Source: Sphingomonas sp. 67-36 (GTDB lineage: Bacteria; Pseudomonadota; Alphaproteobacteria; Sphingomonadales; Sphingomonadaceae). From it: a stretch of DNA of 64,000 nt. Below the pieces are notes generated by a model that was not told where the DNA came from, made no database searches, and saw nothing but the letters and a program-made list of their open reading frames with translations. Position numbers and translations under genes: made by a program. Positions 1-8,657 of the stretch are shown here, one piece after another (within the stretch, counting starts at the first letter, position 1; every line of letters begins with the position of its first letter). The stretch spans positions 45,742-109,741 of the forward strand of contig MKSU01000008.1 of the NCBI GenBank assembly GCA_001897375.1. Direction: 5' to 3'.

Positions 1-540
1 GCGCGGGGCGTATTCGATCTCGTCGGCGATGCGCCGGTCGATCGCTGGGTGTTCGCGGACGACCGCTGGTACGCCTCGACCGACCGGGGCGAGCATGTCG
101 CGCACGAGCGGATCGCCTCGGCGCAGGAGCCGACCGTGCGCGCCGATTTCGGCGACCTTCTCGACCGCGCCGACAAGATCACCTTCGTCAGCGATGACGC
201 GGCCCTGCTCGGCAAGCTGGCCGAGAAGGTGCGGCCGTTTGCCGATCGCGCCACGATCGTGCAGTCGCAGAGCTACTATCTCGACGTCACCGCGCGCGCC
301 GCCAACAAGGGCGACGGCATCGCCGCGCTCGCCCATGCGATCGGCGTGCCGCTCGCCCGGACGGTGGCGATCGGCGATCAGGCCAACGACCTCGCGATGT
401 TCGCGCGCGCCGGTCGCTCGATCGCGATGGGCAACGCCACAGATGCGGTGAAGGCGCAGGCGGACGACGTGACCACCGGCAATGACGCGGACGGCGTGGC
501 GCACGCGATCGACAATCTGATCCTCGGGAGAATGATGTGA
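1..540 (+). CDS. HAD-IIB (Cof-like) hydrolase, 5' end outside window
   Basis: This is the C-terminal 179 residues of a haloacid-dehalogenase-superfamily phosphatase; the nucleophile motif lies upstream of the window. The visible part has the Cof-type ending: a GDQANDLAMF acidic loop (HAD motif IV, Mg2+ binding), then a SIAMGNA segment and a DGVAHAID tail. These cytoplasmic enzymes usually dephosphorylate sugar phosphates or similar small phosphoesters. The stop codon overlaps the GTG start of the next gene (GTGA), so the two HAD genes are translationally coupled. The substrate cannot be read from this fragment. Confidence 0.85.
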   Translation, partial: ARGVFDLVGDAPVDRWVFADDRWYASTDRGEHVAHERIASAQEPTVRADFGDLLDRADKITFVSDDAALLGKLAEKVRPFADRATIVQSQSYYLDVTARAANKGDGIAALAHAIGVPLARTVAIGDQANDLAMFARAGRSIAMGNATDAVKAQADDVTTGNDADGVAHAIDNLILGRMM

Positions 541-1283
541 AGCAACTGGTGGCGTTCGATCTCGACGGCACGCTCGCGGCGAGCAAGCAGGCGATCCTGC
601 CCGAGATGGGGGAGGCGCTGGCCGACCTGCTCGGCGTCGCGGACGTGGCGGTGATCTCGGGCGGGGACTGGCCGCAGTTCGACAAGCAGGTCGCCTCGCG
701 GCTGCCGGCGCGCGCCGATCTGGCGAAGCTCTGGCTGATGCCGACCACCGGGACCAAGCTCTATACCTTCCGCGACGGGAAATGGAGCGCGGTCTATGCC
801 GAACTGTTCTCCGACGCGGAAAAGGCGCAGATCATCGCCGCCTTCCACGCCAGCCTCGCCGCGACCGGCTTCGTGCCGGAACAGACGTGGGGTGAGCGGA
901 TCGAGGATCGCGGCAGCCAGATCACTTTCTCCGCGCTGGGCCAGCAGGCCCCGCTGGAGGCGAAGGAGAAATGGGACCCGGATTTCGCCAAGCGCAAGGT
1001 GATCCAGGCCGATCTCAGGCAGCGCCTGCCGGGCCTCGCGATCAACATGGGCGGCGCGACCTCGATCGACATCACCCGCGAGGGCGTGGACAAGGCCTAT
1101 GGCCTGAAAAGGTTGCGCGACGAAAGCGGCATCGCGCTCGACGCGATGATGTTCGTCGGCGACGCGATCTTCCCCGGCGGCAACGACTATCCCGCGAAGG
1201 AACTGGGGCTGGACACGGTGCGCGTCCGCGATCCGCAGGAGACGCTCGCGGTGATCGCGACCGTGGTGGCCTGCCAGAAATAG
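537..1283 (+). CDS. HAD-IIB family phosphatase, phosphomannomutase-like
   Basis: The 248-residue protein opens with the HAD nucleophile motif FDLDGTLA (Asp9, Asp11), has a motif II serine in VISGG and closes with the motif IV loop FVGDAIFPGGNDYPA. The cap arrangement and the GGND loop resemble eukaryotic-type phosphomannomutase/HAD-IIB proteins, so a sugar-phosphate phosphatase or mutase role is likely. It starts with GTG inside the stop of the preceding HAD gene, so two HAD enzymes are co-translated and may act on related sugar phosphates. The exact substrate is not visible. Confidence 0.85.
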   Translation: MKQLVAFDLDGTLAASKQAILPEMGEALADLLGVADVAVISGGDWPQFDKQVASRLPARADLAKLWLMPTTGTKLYTFRDGKWSAVYAELFSDAEKAQIIAAFHASLAATGFVPEQTWGERIEDRGSQITFSALGQQAPLEAKEKWDPDFAKRKVIQADLRQRLPGLAINMGGATSIDITREGVDKAYGLKRLRDESGIALDAMMFVGDAIFPGGNDYPAKELGLDTVRVRDPQETLAVIATVVACQK

Positions 1284-1289
1284 AGCGGT

Positions 1290-2078
1290 TTACCGCCCCT
1301 CCGCCACGATCGCGGTCGCGCGGTCGTGCAGCCGCTCCACCGCCGCCGCGTGGATGCCGGGGGTCGAGACGATCACCCCGAAGGCGCGCGGATCGGGCTT
1401 GTTGAAGGTCAGCGGCGCGCCGAACGCATCGCTGGTCGCCGCGCCCGCCTCGGCGGCGATCAGCGCGGCGGCGGCGATGTCCCATTCGTTGCCCCAGCGC
1501 AGCGTCGCGACCAGATCGGCGCGGTCGTCGGCCACCATCGCCATGCGCAGCGCGATCGAATTGGGCTTCTCCACCGCCACCAGATCGCGATCGACCTTCG
1601 GCAGCACGTCGGTCGGTACGCGCGCGCCGGGGAAGATCGCGCGGTCGCCGGCGTGCACCACGGCGCCGTTCAGCGTCGCGCCAAGCCCGCTGCCCGCGCG
1701 CCACACCTCCCGCCGGGCCGGCGCGTCTAGCACCGCCAGCGTCGTGCGACCGCGCTCGGCCAGCGCCACCGACACCGCCCAGCCGGGCCGCCCGCGGATA
1801 TAGTCGCGCGTGCCGTCGATCGGATCGACCACCCACACGCGCTCGCGCGCCAGCCGGTCGGGATTGTCGGCGGTTTCCTCGGAGAGCCAGCCTGCGTCGG
1901 GCAGCAGCGCCATCAGTCGTGCGCGGAGCATCGCGTCGATATCGAGATCGACCTCGCACACCGGGCTGCCCGGCGTCTTTTCCCAGCGTGCGAAATCGGT
2001 GCGCCAGCGGGCGAGCGCCATCGCCCCGGCCTCGCGGGCGATGTCCGCCACCGCATCGGCGAGGCGGGCATCAGCCAC
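1290..2078 (-). CDS. Inositol monophosphatase family protein (CysQ-like)
   Basis: The 262-residue protein belongs to the Li+-sensitive, Mg2+-dependent phosphatase family. It shows the glutamate pair in WLSEETAD (residues 64-71), the metal-binding DPIDGTRDY (85-93) and the C-terminal WDIAAAALIAAEAG motif. Members include 3'(2'),5'-bisphosphate nucleotidase CysQ, inositol monophosphatase and histidinol phosphatase; genome context does not decide between them, and CysQ is the common assignment for this length. It overlaps the end of the upstream pmbA gene by eight bases, so the two form an operon. Confidence 0.85.
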   Translation of the reverse strand: MADARLADAVADIAREAGAMALARWRTDFARWEKTPGSPVCEVDLDIDAMLRARLMALLPDAGWLSEETADNPDRLARERVWVVDPIDGTRDYIRGRPGWAVSVALAERGRTTLAVLDAPARREVWRAGSGLGATLNGAVVHAGDRAIFPGARVPTDVLPKVDRDLVAVEKPNSIALRMAMVADDRADLVATLRWGNEWDIAAAALIAAEAGAATSDAFGAPLTFNKPDPRAFGVIVSTPGIHAAAVERLHDRATAIVAEGR

Positions 2079-3417
2079 CGGCGACCGTCATCCCGTCGAT
2101 ACGCAGCGTGGGGACATTGGTGCCGTAGCGGAACTCCAGATCGTTGGCCGGGGTGAGTTGGCGGAACATCTCCCTGAGGTTCCCCGCGACGGTGAACTCC
2201 GCCACCGGGCGCGTGATCGCGCCGTTCTCGATCAGGAAGCCCGCCGCGCCCCGGCTGTAATCGCCGGTGACGCCGTTCACGCCGTGGCCGATCAGTTCGA
2301 TGACATAGACGCCGCGCGCGATGTCCGCGATCAGCGTGTCGACCGGCACATGGCCCGCGTCCATATATAGGTTGCTGGTCGAGACGCCCGGCGCGCCGCT
2401 CACCCCGCGCGCGGCGTGGCCGGTCGGCTCCATGCCGAGCTGGCGGGCGGAGGCGGATTCGAGCAGCCACGTTTCCAGCGTGCCGTCCTCGACCAGCGCG
2501 ACCGGCGAGACCGGCAGTCCCTCGCCATCGAACGGGCGCGAGCGCAGCCCGTGCGGGCGATGCGGATCGTCGCAGATGCGGATGCCCTCCGCGAACACCC
2601 GCGTGCCGAGCGCATCGAGCAGGAAGCTCGTCTTGCGCGCGATCGACTGGCCGGAGATCGCCGCCGTCAGATGCCCGAGCAGGCTCATCCCGACGCGCGG
2701 ATCGAGCACCACCGGCATCGCGGCGCTTTCCACCTTGCCCGGATCGAGCCGCGCCACCGCGCGCTCGCCCGCCTCGCGTCCGATCGTCTCGGGCGAATCC
2801 AGCCGGTGGCGATGGCGCGCGGAATGGAAGGCGTAATCGCGCTGCATCCCGCTGCCCTCGCCCGCGATCACGCTGGCCGATGCGCCGAAGCCGGTGGTGG
2901 CATAGCCGCCCGCGAAGCCGTGGCTGGTGGCGAGCGCGATCACGCTGCGCGAGGCGCTCGCCCCGCCGCCCTCGCTGTTGGTGACGCCGGGCACGGCGCG
3001 CGCGGCATCCTCCGCCGCCGCCGCGATCTCGCGCAATTCGGCCGGAGAGACGTCGGTCTTGTCCTCCAGATCGAGCGCGGGGGGCGTGCCGCGCAACAGG
3101 CGGCTTTCGGGCGCGAGGCCGGCCCAGCGGTCCTCCGGGGCCTCACGCGCCATCGCCACCGCGCGCTCGACCAGCGCGTCCATCGCCTGCGGCGACAGGT
3201 CGGAGGTGGAGACGCTCGCCGAACGATGGCCGACGAACACGCGCAGGCCGAGATCCTCGCTCTCGGAGCGGCCGACATCCTCCAGCTTGCCGAGGCGGAC
3301 GGAAACCTCGCTCGACGCATCGGCGGCAAACACCGCATCCGCCGCGTCGGCGCCCGCGCGGATCGCCCGCGCCACGATATCCTGCGCGCGATCCCGCGCC
3401 TGGTCGGAAGTAAGCAT
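2071..3417 (-). CDS. pmbA: TldD/PmbA family metallopeptidase, PmbA subunit
   Basis: The 448-residue protein matches PmbA (TldE), the non-metal partner of TldD in the cytoplasmic TldD/PmbA protease. That complex trims small peptides, for example the leader of microcin B17, and degrades CcdA. Family hallmarks include the N-terminal segment with SVRLGKLEDVGRSE, a central conserved glycine-rich core and the C-terminal GVYVIELIGHGVNGVTGDYSRGAAGF block. PmbA lacks the HExxxH zinc site of TldD, and none is seen here. It is the first gene of a two-gene operon with the downstream phosphatase. Confidence 0.92.
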   Translation of the reverse strand: MLTSDQARDRAQDIVARAIRAGADAADAVFAADASSEVSVRLGKLEDVGRSESEDLGLRVFVGHRSASVSTSDLSPQAMDALVERAVAMAREAPEDRWAGLAPESRLLRGTPPALDLEDKTDVSPAELREIAAAAEDAARAVPGVTNSEGGGASASRSVIALATSHGFAGGYATTGFGASASVIAGEGSGMQRDYAFHSARHRHRLDSPETIGREAGERAVARLDPGKVESAAMPVVLDPRVGMSLLGHLTAAISGQSIARKTSFLLDALGTRVFAEGIRICDDPHRPHGLRSRPFDGEGLPVSPVALVEDGTLETWLLESASARQLGMEPTGHAARGVSGAPGVSTSNLYMDAGHVPVDTLIADIARGVYVIELIGHGVNGVTGDYSRGAAGFLIENGAITRPVAEFTVAGNLREMFRQLTPANDLEFRYGTNVPTLRIDGMTVAGG

Positions 3418-3478
3418 CGGCGAGGACTTAGGGGCAGGCGCGGCCGGATGCTAGTGGCGTAGCGCGCGGTTCCGGCCG

Positions 3479-3664
3479 TTAGGACGCGGCCTCCCGCGCC
3501 TCCACCCGCGCGAGCACGGCGCGCTTCTCCGCGTCGCTCATCGCTGACCAGCCCGCGATCTCGTCGATCGTCCGGTGGCAGCCGTAGCACAGCCCGGTCG
3601 CCTCGTTCATCACGCACACCAGCACGCAGGGCGATTCCGGCGGATCGGCCGGCGGCGCGGTCAC
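3479..3664 (-). CDS. DUF1289 domain protein
   Basis: This 61-residue protein has the DUF1289 cysteine pattern: SPCVLVC near the N terminus, then GLCYGCHRTIDEIAGW and a helical tail. The four cysteines suggest a small zinc- or iron-sulfur-binding fold; the biochemical role is unknown. Its ATG overlaps the stop of the upstream helicase gene (ATGA-type overlap at 3661-3664), so both are on one transcript. This arrangement makes it almost certainly a real gene despite its size. Confidence 0.85.
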   Translation of the reverse strand: MTAPPADPPESPCVLVCVMNEATGLCYGCHRTIDEIAGWSAMSDAEKRAVLARVEAREAAS

Positions 3665-5001
3665 ACGTCGATCGAGACGCTCAGGAAGCCGGGGACGGGG
3701 CCGTTCCAGCCATCGTCGGGCGCATCGTCGCGCGGCTCCTCGCGGCGACGGCGCGGTTCCGGCTTGCGCGCGGCGCGGGCGGGCGCCGGTGCTTCCTGTT
3801 CCGGTTCCGGCGCGCGCTCGGCGCGGCCACGGCGGCGCGGCTTTTCCTCGCGCGCGGGCCGCTCTTCCACCGGTTCAGCGGCGGGCGCTTCGATGCGCGC
3901 GATCTTCTGGCCGGTGAGCTTCTCGATATTCTCGATATTCTCGGCGTCGTCGGCACTCACGAAGGTATAGGCGATGCCCGTCGCACCGGCGCGGCCGGTG
4001 CGGCCGATGCGGTGGACGTAATCGTCCGGGTGCCACGGCGCGTCGAAGTTGAAGACGTGGCTGACGCCCTTGATGTCCAGCCCGCGCGCGGCGACGTCGG
4101 AAGCGACGAGGATGTTGATGTCGCCCTGCTTGAACCGCTCCAGCTCCGCGATCCGCGCCGGCTGTTCCATGTCGCCATGGATCTCGCCCGAGGCGAAGCC
4201 ATGCTTCTTCAGGCTCTTGTTCAGTTCGCGGACGGTGGTCTTGCGGTTGCAGAAGATGATCGCGGTGCGCACTTCCTGGGTCTTCAGCAGGCGGCGCAGC
4301 GTGTCGCGCTTGTCGAACGCCGATCCCTTCACCGGCACCAGCCATTGCGCGATATTTGTGTTGGTGGTCGCCGGCCGCGCGACCTCGATCGTCTTGGGAT
4401 TGCTGAGGAAGCGATCCGCCAGCTTCTTGATCGGCGGCGGCATCGTCGCGGAGAACAGCAATGTCTGGCGGCTGGCGGGTAGCTTGGTGCAGATCGTCTC
4501 GATATCCGGGATGAAGCCCATGTCGAGCATCCGGTCCGCCTCGTCGATGACGAGCAGGTTGCAGCCGGTGAGCAGGATCTTGCCGCGCTCGAACAGGTCC
4601 ATCAGGCGGCCCGGCGTGGCGATCAGCACGTCGACGCCCTTTTCCAGCGCCTTCACCTGATCGCCCATCTGCACGCCACCGATCAGCAGCGCCATCGAGA
4701 GCTTGTGATACTTGCCGTATTTCTCGAAATTCTCCGCGACCTGCGCCGCCAGCTCGCGCGTCGGCTCCAGGATCAGGCTGCGCGGCATCCGCGCGCGGCT
4801 GCGGCCGTGGGCGAGGATGTCGATCATCGGCAGCACGAAGGAGGCGGTCTTGCCCGTCCCCGTCTGCGCGATGCCGATGATGTCGCGCATCATCAGCACG
4901 GAGGGGATGGCGGACGCCTGGATAGGCGTCGGTTCGGTGTAACCCGTGTCGGTTACGGCGCGAAGCAGTTCGTCTGACAGGCCGAGATCGGCAAAGCTCA
5001 T
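3661..5001 (-). CDS. DEAD-box RNA helicase, RhlE-like
   Basis: The 446-residue protein carries all DEAD-box motifs: Q motif before IQASAIP, Walker A AQTGTGKT, PTREL, DEAD, SAT, and the C-terminal HRIGRTGR. An Arg/Glu/Ala-rich low-complexity tail of about 75 residues follows, typical of RhlE-type helicases that act in ribosome assembly and RNA turnover. I place the start at the MSFADLGL methionine, ten codons inside a longer open frame, because DEAD proteins of this class begin just there. It is co-transcribed with the DUF1289 gene. Confidence 0.93.
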   Translation of the reverse strand: MSFADLGLSDELLRAVTDTGYTEPTPIQASAIPSVLMMRDIIGIAQTGTGKTASFVLPMIDILAHGRSRARMPRSLILEPTRELAAQVAENFEKYGKYHKLSMALLIGGVQMGDQVKALEKGVDVLIATPGRLMDLFERGKILLTGCNLLVIDEADRMLDMGFIPDIETICTKLPASRQTLLFSATMPPPIKKLADRFLSNPKTIEVARPATTNTNIAQWLVPVKGSAFDKRDTLRRLLKTQEVRTAIIFCNRKTTVRELNKSLKKHGFASGEIHGDMEQPARIAELERFKQGDINILVASDVAARGLDIKGVSHVFNFDAPWHPDDYVHRIGRTGRAGATGIAYTFVSADDAENIENIEKLTGQKIARIEAPAAEPVEERPAREEKPRRRGRAERAPEPEQEAPAPARAARKPEPRRRREEPRDDAPDDGWNGPVPGFLSVSIDV

Positions 5002-5101
5002 GGCGGTTCCGAGAAAGAGCGATGGGCGCACCCCCGTCGCCCTTAGTCGCCGGAACGCGATTGGAGCCGAAAAGTCAAGTTTTTGTGGAGCGGGCGCTCC
5101 C

Positions 5102-5581
5102 TCAGCGCCGTGGAACCAGCGTGCGGAACTGCGCGATCTCGCACCGCGCGCCGGAACGCGAGCGCAGCGCGTCGCGCCCGGCGCAGATCATGCCGTCGCC
5201 TGTCCGCCGCAGATAGAAGCCGGTGTAGAATTTCAGCGTGGGGCAGGCGTCGTCCAGCTTGGCGCGCAGCCGGCGGCCGTCGACCGTTTCCAGATCGACG
5301 TCGCCATCGGCCATCGTCGCCGCGACGATCGTGTCCATCGGCACGCATTTCGGTGCCTTCTGCTCGCGCCACGCGGAGGGCGGGGACGGCGTGGGGCGAT
5401 AGAGCGGGCGTGGCGGCTCGGCCCGCGAATCGACGCGCGGGATGCGGATCACCATCCGCTCGCGGATGATGACCTGCGCCCATTGCGTGCCGGCCAGATC
5501 GTCCATGTCCGGGTCGCGCGCCGACACCAGGATCGGGGTCAAAGCGGCAAGCGTCAGCAGGGGCAGGGCGCGTTTCGGCAT
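5102..5581 (-). CDS. Hypothetical secreted protein
   Basis: This predicts 159 residues. The first 21 residues form a signal peptide (Lys-Arg, then a Leu/Ala-rich core ending near VSA), so the protein is probably periplasmic. The mature part has two VIIRERMVIRIPRV-type beta stretches and four cysteines (in KCVPMD, DACPTL, MICAGR and ARCEIA), which could form disulfides. I do not recognise the family. It is divergent from the FAD oxidase gene at 5649, and no partner gene is adjacent in the same direction. Confidence 0.65.
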   Translation of the reverse strand: MPKRALPLLTLAALTPILVSARDPDMDDLAGTQWAQVIIRERMVIRIPRVDSRAEPPRPLYRPTPSPPSAWREQKAPKCVPMDTIVAATMADGDVDLETVDGRRLRAKLDDACPTLKFYTGFYLRRTGDGMICAGRDALRSRSGARCEIAQFRTLVPRR

Positions 5582-5648
5582 GGCAAACGGGACAAGCCGT
5601 GGGCGAAGGGATTTGAACGCCGCATGAATTGCGTGCGATGAACGGTGC

Positions 5649-7097
5649 ATGACACCCGCCCAGATACGCCTGCTCGATGCGCTCGCCGGCACGCTCCCCG
5701 CGCGCGCGATCGTCACCGACCGCGACGTGATCGCGCCGCTGGAGACCGACTGGCGCGGTCGCTGGCGCGGCCATGCGCCGCTGCTGTTCCTGCCCGGCTC
5801 GACCGCCGAAGTGTCCGCCATCGTTGCAGCTGCGGCCGCGATCCGTGTGCCGCTGGTGCCGCAGGGTGGGAACACCTCGATGGTCGGTGGCGCGACGCCG
5901 CCGGCGGACGGCAGCGCGGCGATCCTCTCGACGCGGCGGATGAACGCGATCCGGCGGCTCGATGCCGACGCGGGGCTGGTGGTGGCGGAGGCCGGGTTGA
6001 TCCTCTCCGATCTCCATGTCGCCGCGCTCGGCGTCGGGCGGCGCTTCCCGTTGTCGCTGGGAGCGAAGGGATCGGCGATGGTCGGCGGCCTCGTCTCCAC
6101 CAATGCCGGCGGCACGCAGGTCTTGCGCTTCGGCACCATGCGCGGGCTGGTCGCGGGGATCGAGGCGGTGCTGCCCGACGGGCAAGTCCACGACGGGCTG
6201 GCGGCGCTGAAGAAGGACAATCGCGGCTATGACCTCACGCAATTGCTGATCGGCGGGGAAGGGACGCTGGGCGTCGTCACCGCCGCGACGTTGCGGCTGG
6301 TGCCGGCAATCGCGGCGCGCGCGGTCGCCTGGGTAGGGCTGGCCGATCCGGTGGCGGCGCTGGCGTTGCTGCGGCGCTTCCAGGCGGCGAGCGAGGACGT
6401 GGAGAGCTTCGAACTGCTCCCGGCGGAATCGCTCGGCGCGGTGCTGCGCCATATTCCGGGCACCCGCGCGCCGCTGGCGGGCGAGCACCCGTGGCATGCG
6501 CTGATCGAGGTGACCGCCGCCGACGCCGCGCGCGAGCCGCCCGCCGCCCTGATCGAGCGCGTGCTGGCCGCCGCGCTCGCCGACGGGCTGGTCGCGGACG
6601 CCACGATCGCGGCGAGCGAGGCGCAGGCGGACGCCTTCTGGCGCATCCGCGAATCGATCTCCGAGGCGGAACGCGCCACCGGTCCGGCGGCGCAGCACGA
6701 CATCTCGGTCCCGGTCGAGGCGATGCCGCGTTTCATGATCGAGGCGGCGGCGGCGTGCGAGGCGCGCTTCCCCGGCAGCAGCGCCTCCGGATTCGGTCAT
6801 CTCGGCGACGGCAATGTCCACTTCCATGTCCGCGCGCCGGCCGGGGTCGACGCGCAACGCTGGTTCGCGGAGGAAGCGCCGGTGGTGACGCGCTTCGTCG
6901 ACGATCTGGTGGTCGCAGCGGGCGGCTCGATTTCCGCCGAGCACGGCATCGGCCAGATGAAGCTCGGCGAGCTGGAGCGGCTGTCCTCCCGCGCGCGGAT
7001 GACGGCGCTGCGCGCGATCAAGGCGGCGCTCGATCCGCACGGCATCATGAACCCCGGAAAGCTCGTGACGCTTGCGCGCGGCGGCGCGGGCGAATAG
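5649..7097 (+). CDS. FAD-linked oxidase (D-2-hydroxyacid dehydrogenase type)
   Basis: The 482-residue protein has an N-terminal PCMH FAD-binding domain (PQGGNTSMVGGA near residues 75-86, then a GGTQVLRFG segment) and a C-terminal FAD-oxidase_C domain ending in GFGHLGDGNVHFHV and SAEHGIGQMK. These motifs place it with D-lactate, glycolate and D-2-hydroxyglutarate dehydrogenases, which oxidise a 2-hydroxy acid and pass electrons to quinone or another acceptor. D-2-hydroxyglutarate dehydrogenase is the likeliest role, because serine biosynthesis makes that by-product, but the substrate is inferred. It stands alone before sapC. Confidence 0.88.
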   Translation: MTPAQIRLLDALAGTLPARAIVTDRDVIAPLETDWRGRWRGHAPLLFLPGSTAEVSAIVAAAAAIRVPLVPQGGNTSMVGGATPPADGSAAILSTRRMNAIRRLDADAGLVVAEAGLILSDLHVAALGVGRRFPLSLGAKGSAMVGGLVSTNAGGTQVLRFGTMRGLVAGIEAVLPDGQVHDGLAALKKDNRGYDLTQLLIGGEGTLGVVTAATLRLVPAIAARAVAWVGLADPVAALALLRRFQAASEDVESFELLPAESLGAVLRHIPGTRAPLAGEHPWHALIEVTAADAAREPPAALIERVLAAALADGLVADATIAASEAQADAFWRIRESISEAERATGPAAQHDISVPVEAMPRFMIEAAAACEARFPGSSASGFGHLGDGNVHFHVRAPAGVDAQRWFAEEAPVVTRFVDDLVVAAGGSISAEHGIGQMKLGELERLSSRARMTALRAIKAALDPHGIMNPGKLVTLARGGAGE

Positions 7098-7150
7098 GGC
7101 CGCCCGATCCTGGCCGCAACGGCCGCGAATGTATTTCGAGACTGGAGAGA

Positions 7151-7924
7151 ATGATGGCCAGCGCGCCGCAGCAGCTTCCGCTTTTCTACAACGGCCTGGA
7201 GCCGCTTTCGAGCGAGCTGCACGCCAATTATCGCATCCGGCCAATCAACGCCGCGCCGTTCCTCCGCAACCAGCATGCGATCCCGGTGACGGTCGAGGAA
7301 TTCCCGCTGGTCCAGCGCTTCATGCCGATCGTGTTCAGCGCGGGCGATGATGCGGTGCCGATCGCGCTGATGGGGCTGAACGAGGGCCTCAACGTGTTCG
7401 TCGATGCGGACGGCAAGGTGACGGAGGAGAATTTCTACGTCCCGGCCTATATCCGCCGCTATCCCTTCATGCTCGCCCGCCTGCGCCCCGACGCGCAGGA
7501 ACTGTCGCTGTGCTTCGATCCGACCGCCGACACGCTCGGCGCGTTCGACGAGGGCGATGCGCTGTTCGACGGCTCGGAGCCGACCGAGCTGACGCGCAAC
7601 ATCCTGTCGTTCAACGAATCGTTCGAGCAGGCCGGCGCGCGCACCGCCGCCTTCATCCAGGAGCTTCGCGAGATGGAGCTGCTGATGGAGGGCGAGGTCT
7701 CGATCCAGCACGAGGGCTATGAGCAGCCCTTCGTCTATCGCGGCTTCCAGATGGTCAACGAGGAGAAGCTGATGGACCTGCGCGGCGACCAGCTTCGCAA
7801 GATGTCCAAGTCCGGCATGTTGCCGCTGATCTACGCCCATCTCTTCTCGCTGGCGATGATGCGCGATATCTTCGCGCGTCAGGTTCGTCTGGGCTTCCTG
7901 CCGCAGCCGGGCCAGATGGCTTGA
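7151..7924 (+). CDS. SapC family protein
   Basis: The protein (257 residues) matches the SapC family, whose founding member is a Campylobacter S-layer secretion gene; in sphingomonads its role is not known. Visible hallmarks are the N-terminal ASAPQQLPLFYNGLEPL, the central NFYVPAYIRRYPFML and the C-terminal HLFSLAMMRDIFAR. No signal peptide or membrane helix is seen, so it looks cytoplasmic. A GGAG ribosome site at 7144-7147 precedes two adjacent ATG codons (7151 and 7154); the second has the better spacing. Confidence 0.88.
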   Translation: MMASAPQQLPLFYNGLEPLSSELHANYRIRPINAAPFLRNQHAIPVTVEEFPLVQRFMPIVFSAGDDAVPIALMGLNEGLNVFVDADGKVTEENFYVPAYIRRYPFMLARLRPDAQELSLCFDPTADTLGAFDEGDALFDGSEPTELTRNILSFNESFEQAGARTAAFIQELREMELLMEGEVSIQHEGYEQPFVYRGFQMVNEEKLMDLRGDQLRKMSKSGMLPLIYAHLFSLAMMRDIFARQVRLGFLPQPGQMA

Positions 7925-7941
7925 CGGGAGAAGACGACGCG

Positions 7942-8487
7942 ATGACCAGGCCAATGATCGGCGCCCGCTATTCCGCAGTTGCGATCGCGCTGCACTGGAC
8001 CATCGCGTTGTTCGTCATCATCAATCTGGTCGTCGGCATCGGCCATGACGCGGTGCCGGCGCTGCGCGCGTGGATGCCGGCGCACAAGTCGATCGGCATC
8101 ACCGTGCTGGTGCTGACGCTGGCCCGACTCGCGTGGCGGCTGGGGCATCGCGCCCCGCCGCTTCCGGCGGAGGTGAAGGGGTGGGAGCGCGGCGCGGCGC
8201 ATGCCGTCCACGGCCTGTTCTACGTCGTGCTGATCCTGCTCCCGCTGTCGGGCTGGGCGATGGTCTCCTCACCCGATCGCAAGAAGCCGCTCGACTGGTT
8301 CGGGGTGTTCGACGTTCCGTTCCTCTCCGTCTCCCGCGAAACCGCACATTTTGGCGGCGGGGCGCATGGGCTGCTCGGCTGGCTGATGTTCGCGCTGGTC
8401 CTGATCCATATCGCAGGTGCCCTGCGCCACCAGTTCCTGCTGCGCGACAATCTCGTTGCGCGCATGCTGCCGGGAAGCGCGCGATAA
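7942..8487 (+). CDS. Cytochrome b561 family membrane protein
   Basis: The 181-residue protein has four hydrophobic segments and the b561/DUF4405-type heme ligands: His in AIALHWTIALF (helix 1), HKSIG (helix 2), HGLFYVVLILLPLSGW (helix 3) and HGLLGWLMFALVLIHIAGAL (helix 4). Such proteins shuttle electrons between quinone and periplasmic acceptors. I chose ATG 7942 (MTRPMIGARYS), behind a GGGAGAAG ribosome site, over a TTG 21 bases upstream. It follows sapC by 17 bases, but a functional link is not evident. Confidence 0.88.
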   Translation: MTRPMIGARYSAVAIALHWTIALFVIINLVVGIGHDAVPALRAWMPAHKSIGITVLVLTLARLAWRLGHRAPPLPAEVKGWERGAAHAVHGLFYVVLILLPLSGWAMVSSPDRKKPLDWFGVFDVPFLSVSRETAHFGGGAHGLLGWLMFALVLIHIAGALRHQFLLRDNLVARMLPGSAR

Positions 8488-8512
8488 AATCGACGGGTCG
8501 TTATTGACCCAC

Positions 8513-8540
8513 TTGAAACCATTCGCGCCTGTTCTATGTT
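8513..8540 (+). promoter_or_regulatory. Putative promoter of small RNA
   Basis: TTGAAA at 8513-8518 and TATGTT at 8535-8540 are separated by 16 bases, a fair match to an alphaproteobacterial housekeeping promoter. It would start transcription near 8547, at the foot of the first hairpin of the RNA described next. A further TTGACC at 8504 is too far from the -10 box. Confidence 0.45.
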
Positions 8541-8546
8541 GTTGAA

Positions 8547-8651
8547 GTACGGCGGCGTGTCCCCCCTTTCGCGACGTCGTACGGCACGCCTCTGGCGTGT
8601 CTCCTCCCTGAACCTTGGCCACCTCGTGCGCATGCACGAGGTGGTTTTTTT
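8547..8651 (+). ncRNA. Putative trans-acting small RNA with anti-SD stretches
   Basis: The segment between cytochrome b561 and the convergent amidohydrolase gene has no convincing reading frame but folds well by eye. Hairpin 1 is 8547-8554 with 8575-8582, hairpin 2 is 8583-8590 with 8594-8601, and a terminator with an 11-bp perfect stem closes it. Between and inside the stems lie CCCCCC (8561-8566) and CTCCTCCC (8601-8608), both able to pair with Shine-Dalgarno sequences. This layout resembles the alphaproteobacterial CCUCCUCCC small RNAs (alpha-r14/CcsR type). The family assignment is inference from layout. Confidence 0.6.
8619..8651 (+). terminator. Strong intrinsic terminator
   Basis: An 11-bp perfect stem (8619-8629 with 8634-8644), a four-base loop GCAT and a run of seven T (8645-8651) form a textbook Rho-independent terminator on the plus strand. 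It ends the putative small RNA seven bases before the 3' end of the convergent amidohydrolase gene. The minus strand has no T tract after the stem, so it is not bidirectional. Confidence 0.9.
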
Positions 8652-8657
8652 ATATGC

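Noticed and set aside
3575-5641. Several 70-230-codon frames opposite the helicase and hypothetical genes
   Set aside because: High GC opens antisense frames; these are Arg/Pro/Ser-rich and contradict the clear domain match on the other strand.
5649-7097. Reading the FAD oxidase as a glycolate oxidase GlcD with GlcE/GlcF
   Set aside because: No GlcE or GlcF genes are adjacent; the protein is left as a general D-2-hydroxyacid dehydrogenase.
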